The notes under the pieces were generated by a model. The model was not told the DNA's origin. It searched no databases and was given only the letters and a program-made list of their open reading frames with translations. Both the position numbers and the translations under genes were made by a program. A stretch of 64,000 nucleotides of DNA from Ophioderma brevispina. Lineage: Eukaryota; Echinodermata; Ophiuroidea; Amphilepidida; Ophiodermatidae. Location: assembly GCA_023653785.1 (NCBI GenBank), contig JAMKCH010022212.1:1-64000 (forward strand), given 5' to 3'. Below are positions 35,655 to 47,944 of this stretch, one piece after another (the first letter of the stretch is position 1; each line of letters starts with the position of its first letter).

Positions 35655-35828
35655 AAACACAACTTCCAAGCCTGTAGAAGTTCCCCTCAAAATCATCTCT
35701 TTCCGGATGAATACCAATACAGAAGTTTGAAGGAACTCATTTCTACACATGGCAAACTGAGAAAGGGGTTACTAACCCCATTCTATATTTTTTCTGGATT
35801 TGATTGCATTAATTCATTACATTGCTGA
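35655..35828 (+). CDS. candidate terminal exon, unknown
   Basis: TCTGTTTTTCCTTCTGTTTAACCAG is a very good acceptor. 57 codons then run to a TGA (peptide includes NHLFPDEYQYRSLKELISTH). The first half looks protein-like, while the last part is hydrophobic and compositionally closer to noise. No poly(A) signal follows closely. Phase is compatible with the exon candidate at 32174-32223. Confidence 0.25.
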   Translation, partial: KHNFQACRSSPQNHLFPDEYQYRSLKELISTHGKLRKGLLTPFYIFSGFDCINSLHC

Positions 35829-36041
35829 TCTAGTTTCACATTCTTGGGATACTCTTGGCCTCAATTCTACGGCTATATGACACAGTTTTGACTGCTCCTT
35901 AAATGCGAGTCAGTTCCCTATTGGTGACTCAGAGCTGGAAGGCTTACCAGTAAGTCACGCACAGGAAAAAGGAACATGTCACTGGATCCAAGAGCTCTTT
36001 GCTTTGCCCAAGAAAATTTCCTTCTTGTCTTCTGTTATCAG

Positions 36042-36137
36042 CTCATTACTGGTTTGCATAGTCCGACATTTCTCTTGCCCAAATCAAGGGAAGAGAAGTA
36101 GCACAAGAGGGCTTGTGAAACCAACTATACCTCAGAA
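36042..36137 (+). CDS. candidate 96-bp exon, weak
   Basis: TTCCTTCTTGTCTTCTGTTATCAG is one of the best acceptors in the window. One frame is open for 96 bases to a CAGAA|GTAATG site. The donor lacks G at -1, and the frame encodes an unremarkable peptide. Confidence 0.15.
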
Positions 36138-36221
36138 GTAATGTGTGTGAGAGACTTAATTTTCTCAAGAGGGCCTGACTTACTGTGAGGGGCTATTAAA
36201 GCAGCAATATGGTTCCTAATA

Positions 36222-36677
36222 CAGGGCGAGTCAAAAAAAAAACTTGACCCTGATTGTGTCCGCCATTTTGAATTTTTAAATAATATATATCTAACATATG
36301 TGGTATCTACGGAAAGGTTATTTCATTATCTTTAATTTGCTGCAAAGATCATTCCAATCGGTTAAGTATAGGCCGAGCTACAGTCTTTCGAATCAAGAAT
36401 CTGCAATGAATAAATAGCCTGATTTTCTTCTGGACACTGAATTCCTTCGCTGAACGCCGTTCATTTCAATGTGAATCCGTGGACAGAGCAGAAAACCGAC
36501 TACTTGATTCAAACGACTGTAGCTCGGTCTATACCTAACCGATGTGAATGATCTTTGCAGTAAATTAAAGATAATAAACCCAGCTTTCAGATGATACCAA
36601 ATATGTCAGATATATATTACTTAAAAATTCAAAATGGCGGACACAATCAGGGTCAAGTTTTTTTTTTACTCACCCTG
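36222..36677. mobile_element. 456-bp palindromic MITE with TA flanks
   Basis: The left arm from CAGGGCGAGTCAAAAAAA matches the reverse complement of the right arm (CAGGGTGAGTAAAAAAA) over about 210 bases. It includes an unbroken ACTTGACCCTGATTGTGTCC and its continuation. TA flanks both CAGGG and CCCTG ends (TAA if the element is taken as TACAGGG...CCCTGTA). The ends and TA target fit a Tc1/mariner-type MITE. The high arm identity suggests recent activity or conversion. No coding capacity. Confidence 0.88.
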
Positions 36678-38275
36678 TATAACACCCCCATCTATGCTTT
36701 CATGTATACTACAGAATCTTTCTAGACTTGGGCACCAAAATTCTAGACCTGGGCACATAAGTAACATGGTTTGGAATGAAACCATTCCCATAATATATTT
36801 TTTGGAAAATTTCACAAATTCAATCTAAAACAAGAGGATTTTAACAACTTTCTGTTGTTACAAATGTTGGCCGTACACCTGGGTTATATTACTATGGGCC
36901 ACATGGCCTGAGCTCAAGGGAGGGAATTGGCACACAATCCTTTTTTCTGTCTGACTTCCAGAAGTCATTGATAAAAATGTCTAGGAAAATAGGTGGGATG
37001 GAATTAATACCTTGTGCTAGACATACCTCAGACCGAAGTTTTGAAAATTAAAATTCTCCTCCAATATGGTAAAATATGACTGTTGAAATTGGGTAGAAGC
37101 TGTCCAGTGTCCACTCCTACCATAAGTGATGGAATATTAACAACAAGCAAACAAAATTTTTTTAATTGTCCTAATTCCCTCTGGCATAATGGTCAGTCGT
37201 TTTTATACCCGTTCCGTAGTTTTGTACATATTATTATATCAAGTAAAATATAATAAAAAAGAACATTCAAACACAACAACTGACAATCACACACACCACA
37301 AACAAATTATTTGAATTTCTTACTGTTTCAATGCATTCAAATGTGGTGACATAATAAGTAGCTGAGAAATCAACAGAAACTACCAATGCACAATCTACTA
37401 TTTTACTTCTTAGAGCTCACTTTCTTTGGACACACATGTAAATAATTTTACTCTACCTCCTTTAGAGAACACAATATAAAATTCACCCTCTCATCCGTAA
37501 AGCAGGCACATCATTTGTCATAGAATTTCCAAAAGGTCTCCACCAATTTCAACTTTTTCTACTTACAAAATTGCTGAACATGAGTAACCCCTGCAATGAC
37601 ATAGCAATATACACTTACCATGCTGCAATGAATCAATGTGACCCTAACAGGTGTTCCTAATTACACAAAGCTATCGACCCCGAATACCTCAACCCTTGGC
37701 CGTCAATTACAGCCAGTAGGTGTGTGATGTTGACAAAACTGATACGATTATCAGTCTGACCCGAAATAAATTGCCCGTCACGATTCTAGTCCTAATTTTG
37801 TTAATTGCAAGGCCCCTGATATGCCTGAATGGAAGCCAAGTAATTCAACCTTATGATATTAAGTGAACAGGCCTAATTATGTTTCTCAAGATAGTGCTAC
37901 AACTTTATACCTGGATGAGTGCCTTAATCTACCAAACAGCCAACCCAAATTGATGTAGCACAAAATTTCATTTATAATTTTTTGTTTCATATCCAATCCA
38001 CAAAATATGTATAATTTTATTAATTTCTTTTAAATTAATGGTAAAGTCTAACTTTAGGAACAAACTGAGAAATACAAATACCATTTAGCACAATCCTTGC
38101 TGTATAGGAAAAATGCACCAAGAAACCAAGTGAATATTGAAGTGTATTTCGTTATCCAGCACTCATTTTTTTTTTTTGTGTAATAATTCAATATAGATGC
38201 ATGAAAATGGTTGTTTTCAAAATTTAGAGGATTCTGACAATGTTTTTGTGTGAGTAAATGTTTGTATCACAGTCC
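36678..38275. other. AT-rich stretch with a donor-like site at 37.6 kb
   Basis: On the minus strand GCAGCATG|GTAAGTG at about 37618 is a strong donor downstream of a slightly GC-richer patch (37620-37790). Acceptors upstream are weak, so at most a first exon is possible. Otherwise I see nothing. Confidence 0.3.
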
Positions 38276-38490
38276 CACAATAGGCTACTGTGTTGTAATT
38301 TCTGTCAGTTTACACACATAAAAGCAATGTATCGAATTTCTTCGCATAGTAGATCAAATTTGCATTAATATTAGCACCCAAGCTATACTGGCTAATGGTT
38401 CAGATGATATAAAAATCTTAACTTTTTATCAAGTCGAGGGGGGTGAGCTTGTGGATCACAAAATGCCCCTTTTAAACTGCATTTCCTCTA
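38276..38490 (+). repeat. dispersed repeat R1, copy 2
   Basis: Shares TGTAATTTCTGTC, AATTTCTTCG, ACTGGCTAATGGTTCAGAT, AAAAATCTTAAC and GAGCTTGTGGATCAC with the copies at 13965 and 47945. Family termini are not resolved. Confidence 0.6.
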
Positions 38491-40701
38491 CTACTTCACC
38501 AAAATTTACCTTCAATTTAAACATGTGTTTTTGATGGATACTTTTGAATCTATGTCAAAAATGGGTTTTCTGCTTTAACAATCACAATTTGTCCATAAAA
38601 GCAAAACTTCAAGAGATCCTTGCATAGTAGCTCATATTTTATGATCAATAAAATACTCCAAAATGTATATTATTAAATCGAACAGTGCAATTAGGCGTAT
38701 AGAGTAATTCTTGATGATTGCGGATATTATTTGGGTGTAGACAATGAATTTCCCTGAAACTAAATCATTTGCATTTTTATAAATTAGAAGCTGTATTTTA
38801 GATGTAAGAACCAGTGCCTTAACGGTAATTGTATTTTTAATATTGTCAAAGCTCGATATTTAAAAATTATAAAGTTGTGTGCATATCATTCGTCCCAGTT
38901 AACCTTTTAACTATCGAATACGATTTAAGGCCGACTCAGAAATTCCCAATGAAGGAGCACTTAATTTTCAAACAAATCACGTTTTTTGCATATACATAAT
39001 GGCTTGTCCACAGACTTAAATCTCTCTGTCCTTCATATAGAACATTCCCAACTTGGTTATAAAATTCTGGATCGGATTTTTTTTTAGCAACAGTATAACA
39101 GTGCCAATATGATACTGTGGTATACGTTACACTTCATAGAACAGAAACCGATTCATCTCTAAATTTGGAATTAATCCATTTTGGCGACTATCCTTAGTTC
39201 TATATGACTATTCAATTACCACAAAAAAATTGTATTTCACAATCTCTGGAGTCAGCCTTTACATTTTGCTTATGAAGGATCCACATCAATTTTGTTTTAA
39301 GTTGTACTGAAATTTTCTTGCATAGGGCTATTTTTCATCACACCGTTCCCAAAGAGCGCAATTAAAGAATTGATTATAACAAAAAAAACCTTAATGAAAA
39401 AAGCAAGATTATTTGCCATTGGTGAAATCAACACCCTACAAGTATAGAGCTATGCAGTAAGTGTGTTCATACATTGTGTTTGTGTAAGAGTATTTTTTTA
39501 AATATGTCAAATGCATATCAGGGCACTAGCAGTAACAATCCAATTAGTTAATGCGTATCGGTTGGCACCCGAAGCACTTACCTCCTTATTGAAACAGCCA
39601 CTTTTCCAGATTTCCAGATGCATTCCAGAGCAATTCCATATTCAGCAGATATGAAACGAAGGATCACATTGTAAAGTCAGAATCTTCTGAAGTGCAGAGT
39701 GGCAACATGGAACACCATGGCACTCAACACTATCAACATTGTTCAAGGGTCTGTCTTTGGGACCTGATGGGGTCCAGGAGCTTGCCTTAGGGTGCCTGAA
39801 GGGGCAAGAGTGGCTACAAGGGCATGGACACCAAATTTCAAATGTTCTTTTGACTTTTAGAATATTATTTTCTTTTGCAAAAAAAAATTAAAAACCTTTA
39901 TTAGTAGATTTTTCTGCTGTCAAATCTGGAAATCTACTGAATAAGATTCATCTACTATTGGCAGGTATGCACTGGTGGCTGACCAGATTGGAATGATTAG
40001 TTCAAGAGCTAATTGTGGGATTGAAGCGACCATCTGATGTTGGGGAATCCAACTGTATATGCTCAGGAAGCAGTTTGTCTATTGTAATAAGAAATTTTGT
40101 ATTTGTCATATTTTAAAAAGACACTGGCACATTTGAAAAATAGTGCACCCACTAGATTTTTCAAAATTTTTTTTTTGGCTCATGTTTTAAATCTTTTATT
40201 AACTTAGCCCTCGACCTGAAATTATAAGCCCAAATCAGCGCGCTTATGGGTAAACATAATGATTTTATAATTTAATGTTCGCCGGCAACATTAATTCAGC
40301 AGTTCGACTCCGAAATGTCGGTGTCACACATTTAACCACTCAGAGTGTTGATTCCCATGGCATCACCCTGTTTGACTCGGTCTGTGAACTTTGCGGTTTT
40401 AATATCTGAGTACGAGTCTCTGAATATTCATGTAATAGGACCATGGGTGTGTTTGATTAAAGTGACATGCAAACTTAAAAGTTAGCCTATAACTCCCTTG
40501 GTTTCTTTAGACCTTTATTTCTGGGTATGTCGGTTTATGTGTAAATATATCTCTATTTCTTCCAATGGCCTATACTATCATTTACGAGCACACTGAAAAA
40601 TTTAATATTTTCTGAAAATGTGCCCGTGCCACCTTTTAATGATATTTAACTCCAATAATACATATAGCTATTTCTTTAATTTTTATGGGGTCATGATTCA
40701 A
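38491..40701. other. AT-rich stretch with a possible first coding exon near 39.6 kb
   Basis: On the minus strand AATAAGGAG|GTAAGTGC at 39595/39594 is an excellent donor. It is preceded in frame by an ATG (peptide MHLEIWKSGCFNKE). No good acceptor precedes it, as expected if it is a first exon. Its phase-0 end is compatible with the terminal-exon candidate at 33802-33930. Confidence 0.25.
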
Positions 40702-42060
40702 TAGTCTGTGCCCAACCACCAACCCGGATGTATCGTCCACGCATGTGTTTTGATGGTTTCCTCTCTCTTCAGGCCTACTGAATTCAGGATCTGCATATGC
40801 CACCACTGCAGCACCCTTGATCATTTTTAAATATCCAAGATGGCCGCCAAAATGACCTCCACGAAATATAGAAGGCCATATCTCGCTCCCCGTGCTCATA
40901 AAGCCGGTCGTGGTGGAGTTGGCTAGGTTTTTTAGGGTCAAGGAATATTTTTGTCATTATCAACATCTCAATCCTTCTTTACATTGAATCCCAATGGCCG
41001 CCATTGGCCGCACAATGCCACCACAACAGGCAAATAGGTTTATTCTCAGCTTCCGTCACATTTATGAGACTGATTTTTGTGGTCTTGAGTAGGTTTTGAG
41101 GGGCAGAGACACCCTTTGACATTACACCCTTCTGTTTATATGGAACTTAAAAAAAGAAATGTTGCTGAACTTCTATTCCAACATGGCCGCTGATCGACAC
41201 TACTAGAATAACATATAATATGAATATCAGGTAAGTGTCTTAGGACTACAGTTGCCAATAAGGTTAACTGCTCACTAGCTGTGTTTCTCATGTAAATTTG
41301 AACCGACTCATCTGAGTGCGCGATTGAAGGATCAACGCTTTCCTCATCCACCCAGTTTGTCCATCTATTTTGGCATTTTACCTATCCTCTTACACTCGCA
41401 CAAAAAAGAGTGCAAGCCAGCTGGGCCAAGAACTTCTGCATTGTGCTGTGGAACACGGAGGATCAGCTGTCACCACGAGTGAATCAGGTTGTATTTCAGC
41501 CGTACGGGACTTATTTGGTTGTCTTTGAGTCCCTCCCGGTCGCTGGATCCATCCATAGGTGCCTGGATCCAGGAGGGTGGGTCTCATCTAATGATGCCTC
41601 CCAAAATCATCTAAATGGGGCATACTTGACATTCTCTGTGAATGCTTCGGTAGTTGTGGCAAAACCTTTAGCTTTTATGTTTTTTTTTCCACTCTTTTGC
41701 CAACCACGTATACAGTCGAATGTCCTTGGCCTGCAACACATACATTAGCTTCTGTGCCAAGACTTTATCAGTTGAAATAAACTTTCAAAAGCAGTTTCAT
41801 CACGACTTTGCTTTGCCAAACCCCGTCAGCTATGGTATCGCAACCAGACAAAGTAAGAGCGAGCTCCTGTGACAACTCTCTCGACTGCACTTGGCAGTTG
41901 CCCATGTCCCCTTCATGGTATGCTGGGAGCTAGTATCCTCCATCAAGAGATGACAAAGTGAGCTACGAGAAAGTAGGATTGTATTTTAGCAAGATGAAAA
42001 CATTGGTGTCATCACATTTCTTTGACGCAACTGATCCCTCTTGAGGCATGATAACATCAA
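40702..42060 (+). repeat. left arm of a large diverged inverted duplication
   Basis: From ATAGTCTG onward this arm aligns with the reverse complement of 42940-44792 in ordered blocks: GTTTTGATGGTTTC/TTTTTTGATGGTTTC, AGATGGCCG, GGGTCAA, CATTGAATCC, AGAATAACATAT, CACGGAGGATCAGCTGT, AATGATGC, TCTTTGACG-like words, CTTGGCAGTTGCCC, TGACAAAGTGAG and AACATCA. By eye the arms look about two thirds identical with indels. They are too long and too diverged for a recent MITE. Confidence 0.85.
41400..41720 (-). pseudogene. broken copy of the inverted-duplication reading frame
   Basis: Translated on the minus strand, this stretch reads KAKGFATTTEAFTENVKYA, then EASLDETHP, and is interrupted by several stops. 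It corresponds residue by residue to the frame at 43541-43882 on the plus strand of the other arm (KGLATTTESVKENVKHA, EASLNEDAP). This indicates a coding ancestor. I do not recognise the protein. Confidence 0.5.
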
Positions 42061-42939
42061 AGGCCAAAATTAAAGGTACTTTACGTACTTCGTCAGGCCT
42101 CCCCTGCATATATGGTCAAATTGAGTCAAGCAGACGTGATCTTTTATTCGACCGCTACTATGATCACAGCATCAACACCAATGGACAACTTGTGCTCCTG
42201 GCGGGTTTGCTTCGCCGGACTCCTTCTTGTGTGGTGGGCATGCGGGAGCATGGCTGCCAAGTATCCAATGTAAGCACCCTATGTCTGACAGTCGACCATT
42301 TGCTAACCGACTTAAAATCCATTGGAAGGTTTCTTAAGCAATCCAACCCTTGAAACAGCCTCTAGGGAGTTTGAGGGTGTCGCCTTGTGGAAGAGGATAG
42401 GCTTTAATTGTTACCAACCAAGTGGCGTTTGTTGGTATTGGACTGGTTTCCTCGTGGGCTGAGTGGCGGTGTCTCGGCAGGTTGAACCAAGGCCGTCGTC
42501 TTGGTTTTTCCTTGCTGATGTGGGGCGGCCTGCAAGTGGATCGGGACGCTAACCTGACCATCTATGTCTGCCCAATGCTTGGAGCAACAATGAAGACGGC
42601 CTAGCAGATTTTCAGTGAAGCAGCCAGGACATATCACACCTCTGGCTGAATCACATTTTGAGAACCACTGTTGGACACTAGGAGAAGAAGCAGCATCAGG
42701 GGTAGTACTAGAATTGGTCGTGCTGGGTAGCAAGCAAGCAGACATCACAACTCAGTCCAAATACCCCGCTGCCACTTCAGCAGCTCGACATTTAATGTTC
42801 TTGTAACAAAGTTCAGATTATCGACCTATTTGTCTAAAGCGAAATAGGCCTACAGATCCTCATTAACCACACTTCCCACAGACTTGTAGTTCAGAAACCC
42901 AGCTTGTCCCAATAAGACAACAAGGGGGGGGGCTTGTGA
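42061..42939. other. spacer of the inverted duplication
   Basis: GC-richer than the window average and open on both strands in places: minus 42404-42748, which lacks an ATG near its start and has mixed residues with cysteines, and plus 42048-42353. Its two halves do not align with each other. It may be the remnant of an internal coding or regulatory region. Confidence 0.35.
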
Positions 42940-43210
42940 TAAGCGTACTGATCTCCAAACAAATCATGGCTGATGTTATTATACCCCAAAAGTCACAAAT
43001 CTGTTCCAATTGGTGAATCAGTTGCCTCATAAATCTTGATGACACACGATGGTTTCATCTTTCTATTGCACTTGTGCATTCTCCATTAAACTCACTTTGT
43101 CAACTCTTGATCTTGACTGAGGTACCAGCTCCCAGCCTCTATGATAAGACATGGGGCAACTGCCAAGAAGCATGCAGGGATAGTGTCACAACTGCTCACA
43201 GCTCATGTTT

Positions 43211-43382
43211 GTCCTCCCAGCGGGCATAGTCGTTTTGAGCGACTTTGAAACGCGTTGGCCCGTCGAAAACAGTCGTACGGTTTTTTAAATTTTCGTCGAA
43301 AATGCAAATTGAATCGACGTTTTAAACACTTCAAATCGATGTGCATATTTCGACATAAACAGTGGTTAATAATTTCTAAAAC
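43211..43382. mobile_element. CpG-rich insertion in the right arm, CCCAGCGGGCA-type element
   Basis: Absent from the left arm at the matching position. It begins TCCTCCCAGCGGGCATAGTCG and carries several CGTCGAAA/TTCGACG words. An end reading CCCAGCGGGCA is typical of a MITE group known in many animals; I place it there from memory of the motif. The opposite TGCCCGCTGGG end is not found, so the copy is truncated or decayed. Confidence 0.5.
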
Positions 43383-43540
43383 TTGGTTGCTATACCGAAG
43401 CTCACAAGGGGGATTGGCAAAGCCAATGTAGTTAAAGTGCTTTTGAAAGGCTTTAAACTTGATAAGCTTTGCACTATTGTTGCCCAGATGATAACGTCCT
43501 GGACAGAGTAGCCGCATTTGTTGGAGTGTGACAATGCCCC

Positions 43541-43882
43541 ATGTTGGATATGATATGTGATTGCAAAGGGCAAAATTACAATACCAACATCATCAGGATA
43601 AAGGGCCTTGCCACCACTACAGAATCAGTCAAAGAGAATGTTAAGCATGCCATTTGCAATTATATATTGGAAGCATCATTAAATGAAGACGCACCACTCT
43701 TGGACTATAACCTATGGATGAGCGTCAAGACCACCAAACATATAGTGCCAGTATGTTCTACCAGCAACTTCCAAAGTACAATCACTGTGAATGTACAGCT
43801 GATCCTCCGTGATCCTTACCAAAATGCAGACCGTTCTTCGCTCACTGGCTTTGCACAATTTTTGTTGTATTGTAATGGATAG
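43541..43882 (+). pseudogene. open frame in right arm, paralogous to the broken left-arm copy
   Basis: 113 codons from an ATG to TAG, including KGLATTTESVKENVKHA and LEASLNEDAPLLDYNLW. The sister sequence in the left arm preserves the first part of this reading frame despite nucleotide divergence. The frame is probably part of a larger transposon-type protein. No catalytic motif can be assigned. The upstream 43440-43540 region seems frame-shifted, so the gene as a whole is unlikely to be intact. Confidence 0.4.
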
Positions 43883-44792
43883 TAAATGTCCAAAAGATGG
43901 ATAACTGGGGCTGCTGAGAAGCGGTCGAGAGTTGAATAGAGAAGAACCATAGAATAAGTGCCAGTGAATTGGTGTTCATCATTTAGTATTGAGTATTCAC
44001 ATATCATAGATTTTAAGACATTTTCAAGTGATGTTTCAGCATTATTCACTTATAAAGTCCACTTGAGTCACTTTAAGTTCTCAAAGTCACTTGAAACTCG
44101 ACATCCACACACTATATTTAATGGTTTAGGTAACTCGTCTTCCTTGCTCCTTCAAACACACACAAAATGAGTCAGGATTTGAATTCACAGAGAGAACACT
44201 GCTTGAACATGTACACTTATTGGCAAATGTACAAGTCCTAACAGCCTACGGACAAGTGCCTCTCCTTCATATTATAATATGTTATTCTAGTAGTAGGGTC
44301 AATGTCATGTTGAATAGATAGATATTTCAGCAACCTTTTTTTCTCATTTTATACAACAGAAGTGTTTTCATGCAAGCTAAAGAAGACGTAACCTACTCAA
44401 AACCACAAAAAACAGTCTCATAGCTGATCAGAAAGTGGACTATATTATTTTTTGTATGTTGTATTGAGCATTTGTCAGCCATCTTGGATTCAATGTACAG
44501 GAAGGACTTCAGCAATGTCGATAATGATGAAATTATTTTTTTGACCCTTGAAACCTATCCAAACCAACCAGACGGACCTTATAATAGCCCAGGGAGCTGA
44601 TATACCGGCCGTCTATATGTCCTGTCGGCCGTCTTGGTCGGCCATCTTGATTTTCAACATGCTCATGTGCTGGCATTTGCATCATGCAGATCTTGAATCA
44701 GTAGGTCTTGAAGAGATAGAAACCATCAAAAAAACATTGTGGGACATACGTCCAGGCGTCTAACCAGAAATCTGGGTTTGGGCCAGACTATA

Positions 44793-46484
44793 GTTTTGAC
44801 CTTACTTTGACCTTTTTGCCCAAAAATTGGTTGACCTTATTTTACCTTTTTGTTCATGTTGTAGGTCCAAGAAAGAGGTTATATGACTCTTAAATCTTTA
44901 AGGTCAAAACAATGGTATAGCACTTTATGAAATGGTAAAGAGAAGAGCATGGAATGGCTATTGATTCCATTTCTTTGTGGTTCCCAGGGTTTCTGCTGTC
45001 TTAGGTTCGTTCCATATAGGTTCGTTTTCTTTGATTGTCCCCAAGGTTACTGGGGATACGTTTTCACTCGAATTTGTTTTGATATTATTGGTGGTTTCCT
45101 GAGTTTATCTGTTTCCAATTTATGGCAGATTGTGGCCCACTGCACTGTTGGAGTAGCAATATCCAAGAGTGAGAGGTGAGCAGCACCACCAATCACCCCC
45201 CCCCATTGAAAAAAGTGCTTACCCTTCATGCTATAGGCCTCTGTCTGATTCAATGCTCCATCTCTCACCTGCAATCCCCCATTATATTATACCACTGACT
45301 TTTCCAATCCCCATACATCCTGGCTGTAACCCACCAAGTGCTGTTCACCGGAGGATATCCGCCCTTGTTTTGAGGGGGGGGGGGGGGCCCAGGGGGCGTA
45401 AGGACCTCCTTAATAACGCAAAATGGGCTATTTTCCATATTTTGGCATGAACCCCGGGGCACGCTCCCCAAGAGACCCCCAATATACGCACTGGATGGTA
45501 CTGATGTAAACAGTACAACAATTAGCCAGTCAAGGAGTATTAATTGCTTCGCGACTACAGTGGACCAATTGAATTTAATGACAATTGTCAATTCTAATTC
45601 ACAAAATATATCAGATTACACATAAATGACATATGTCATTATGAAATGCATGCTATAAAATTTGTTGAGGCTAAACAAAACGCACTTCCATTCAATTTTG
45701 CCCTGTGTTAAAAAATGGAACTTTAAGTGGGAAACCCTCCAAGTGAAAAATCTTTGGCCTCTTTCTAGACACTGATTCAAGCAATGCACACCTGCAATGT
45801 GTAAATGACTTGATAGAAAACTTTATTGATTTTCAGACTTAATGCAGCTATCAAATGAAACTCAAGACTCACCCTCTTCATTCAACAGAATAGCTGGTTC
45901 ACAATACGTTTGGCAAGATTTTTGCACAAAATTAAAAAAAAAAAAAAGGATTGTCTTAGGTGAAAATTTTGATTTTGATTACCCCCCCCCAAAAACAAAA
46001 AAATAGGGGTCTTTGGGTGGAAATGGAAGAAATATCTAAAAAGCATTTTATATCTCAGCATGTAATTACATGCATTCACTTATGAGATACATGTTATATT
46101 GACTCATACACAACCAGTGGCAGTTTTGTATTAAATGGGAATAAAATTTTTAACTAGCTTGAATGATGCTTGTGAAATTCACTGGGTTTTAACCCCACCC
46201 TATTTGAGAGTGTTGTGAATGCCTACAAATTGTTGAAACACATGCTTGAACAATGGCAGTATCTCACCATAAGGGACTATTTAATTACTGTTTAAATAAC
46301 TACTTCATATTCTTGAATTAGCTAATAAACAATCCTCTCCAATAAACAATTTACCAAGGGGGGGGGAAACCAACCCTCAAATAAACGACCCATCTTTTTC
46401 AATGAAAACATTGCTAAAATGATAAAAATACATGCAGCACGTCAATGACTGAACTAAGAATGCACCTTCGGTCCTCGGACCGCA
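44793..46484. other. mixed stretch with a G/C-run segment, no firm gene
   Basis: 45340-45480 contains G14 followed by CCCAGGGGGCG and a C/G-rich palindromic part, again like the G-run elements. On the minus strand TTGCAG|GTGAGAG at about 45250 is a strong donor, but the acceptor upstream of it is weak. Nothing else is supported. Confidence 0.35.
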
Positions 46485-46912
46485 TGTGTCGCCTGCCGTC
46501 GCGGGTTGTAATGATAGGTCTCATTTGGCCGTTGACCTTGGCATGTGACCTTTGACTAATAACAAAGAGGAACCAATGGGGCACCTGAATTCAAGTTTGG
46601 TTCAATGAACTTAAATTGTCAATTTAGGTCAATTTTACATTTCAGACTATCTTACAACTTGACCTCAATGACCTTGACCTGGTAGGGACCTTTGACCCTC
46701 ATCAGCAAATGCAGATCCATGTTGCATTCTACGATGAAGTTGTTTAAATCCCTTCAAAGTATGCGGATGTACAAGCAAAATGTTAACCCTTTTTCACAAC
46801 AACAAACGAAGAAATCAACAGGGACATCAACAATCCAAACAGATATCAACAACAGAAATACAGGGGACAAAGATGATCCTATGTGTCTTCTTGCTTAAGG
46901 CAGGCGACACAA
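46485..46912 (+). mobile_element. TGTGTCGCC element, copy 2
   Basis: TGTGTCGCCTGCCGTCGCGGG at the 5' end and GGCAGGCGACACAAAA at the 3' end are inverted. GTGACCTTTGAC, CAAAATGTTAACCCTTTTTC and GATGATCCTATGTGTC match copy 1 at 27391 in order. It is preceded by CCTCGGACCG, as copy 1 is by CCTCGACCG, so the true element may start some bases earlier. Confidence 0.75.
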
Positions 46913-47944
46913 AAATGCATATGATTGTCAATGGATGGCTTGAAAATCGGCAAACGCATCCAGAACCCTGCTTAATTATAGCAGAGATAAGTATAGTTCT
47001 GCAAAAAACCCACTGGATTAGTTCATGTTACTTTGTGTGCAAACAATGCATTTTATAGTGGTATAATATGGGCATCTTTTGTTCACATGCACAGACTTAT
47101 CAGAACAGAAGACCGAGTTTATTGATACCTTTTCATGTGAGCACTGCCACAATGGTGGAAGGTACTGTGATGTTTTTCAATAGAAATTATGATGGTGCAA
47201 CAAATACCTCAAACACCTTTTCAAAAATGGTACCCCAGAGCATTCAATGGAGTTTTATTTTGTACCCCTCTTTTTAAAATTCTACAGAAAACAATTTTTT
47301 TAAAATTATGGCCCTAAACAAACTAACAAATACCCTAAACCCTAATGCGGAAAAATTAAAAAAAGAATTGGTACATGTAGAACTTTAAAGTGGGGAACAA
47401 ATGTGTTTAGTCTTTTGTAAGGGTTAAGATGTAGTCACAAATAGAATGACAGCTTAAATAGCACTCAAATGTGTGTTCCATCCCATGAAGATCCAGAAAT
47501 GTACACATTTTAAGTGTGAAGGATTTGATTTTGATGAGGGTAGAGTCAGAGTTTCCAATGATAGGCATAAAATTACAATTCTACAGTAGCTTCATATTTT
47601 GTTCCCACACATACATTTGGGAAAAAAACCCCCCATTGGTTAGTGTTACTTTATTTGCATATTACGAGCAATGGCATAAAAAGTGATCTATCACCTTCAA
47701 GCCTCGGGTTTAGTCATAGCACAAAACCAAAATATGAGTGAAAATGGGAGCAAGAGAGTGAAAATGGGAGCAAGAGAATGTTAATGAAGTTCATTTTAAT
47801 TTTATTAAATATTAAGGTGCATTTTATGATCCCAGTAGCTTCATTTTTGCTTAGGTTCACTAGTTATCTTCAGAATAGCAAATTCACCAAATTTCAGTTG
47901 AATCTGATGGTGCATTTTGAGGTTATGAGCGAATATTCGCACCA
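46913..47944. other. AT-rich stretch, no gene seen
   Basis: Contains a 20-bp tandem duplication (AGTGAAAATGGGAGCAAGAG twice) at 47737-47776. No supported exon. Confidence 0.45.

Larger units (their letters stand above)
42940..44792 (-). repeat. right arm of a large diverged inverted duplication
   Basis: Inverted counterpart of 40702-42060, longer because of an insertion of about 170 bp at 43211-43382. Outside 44792, weak similarity may continue (TAACCTCTTTCTTGGAC versus TAACTCCCTTGGTTTC). The coding relic in this arm points outward, away from the spacer, as does that in the left arm. Confidence 0.85.

Noticed and set aside
41400..44170. LTR retrotransposon or LINE inside the inverted duplication
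   Set aside because: No reverse-transcriptase, integrase or protease motif is visible, no LTR ends, and the repeats are inverted rather than direct.
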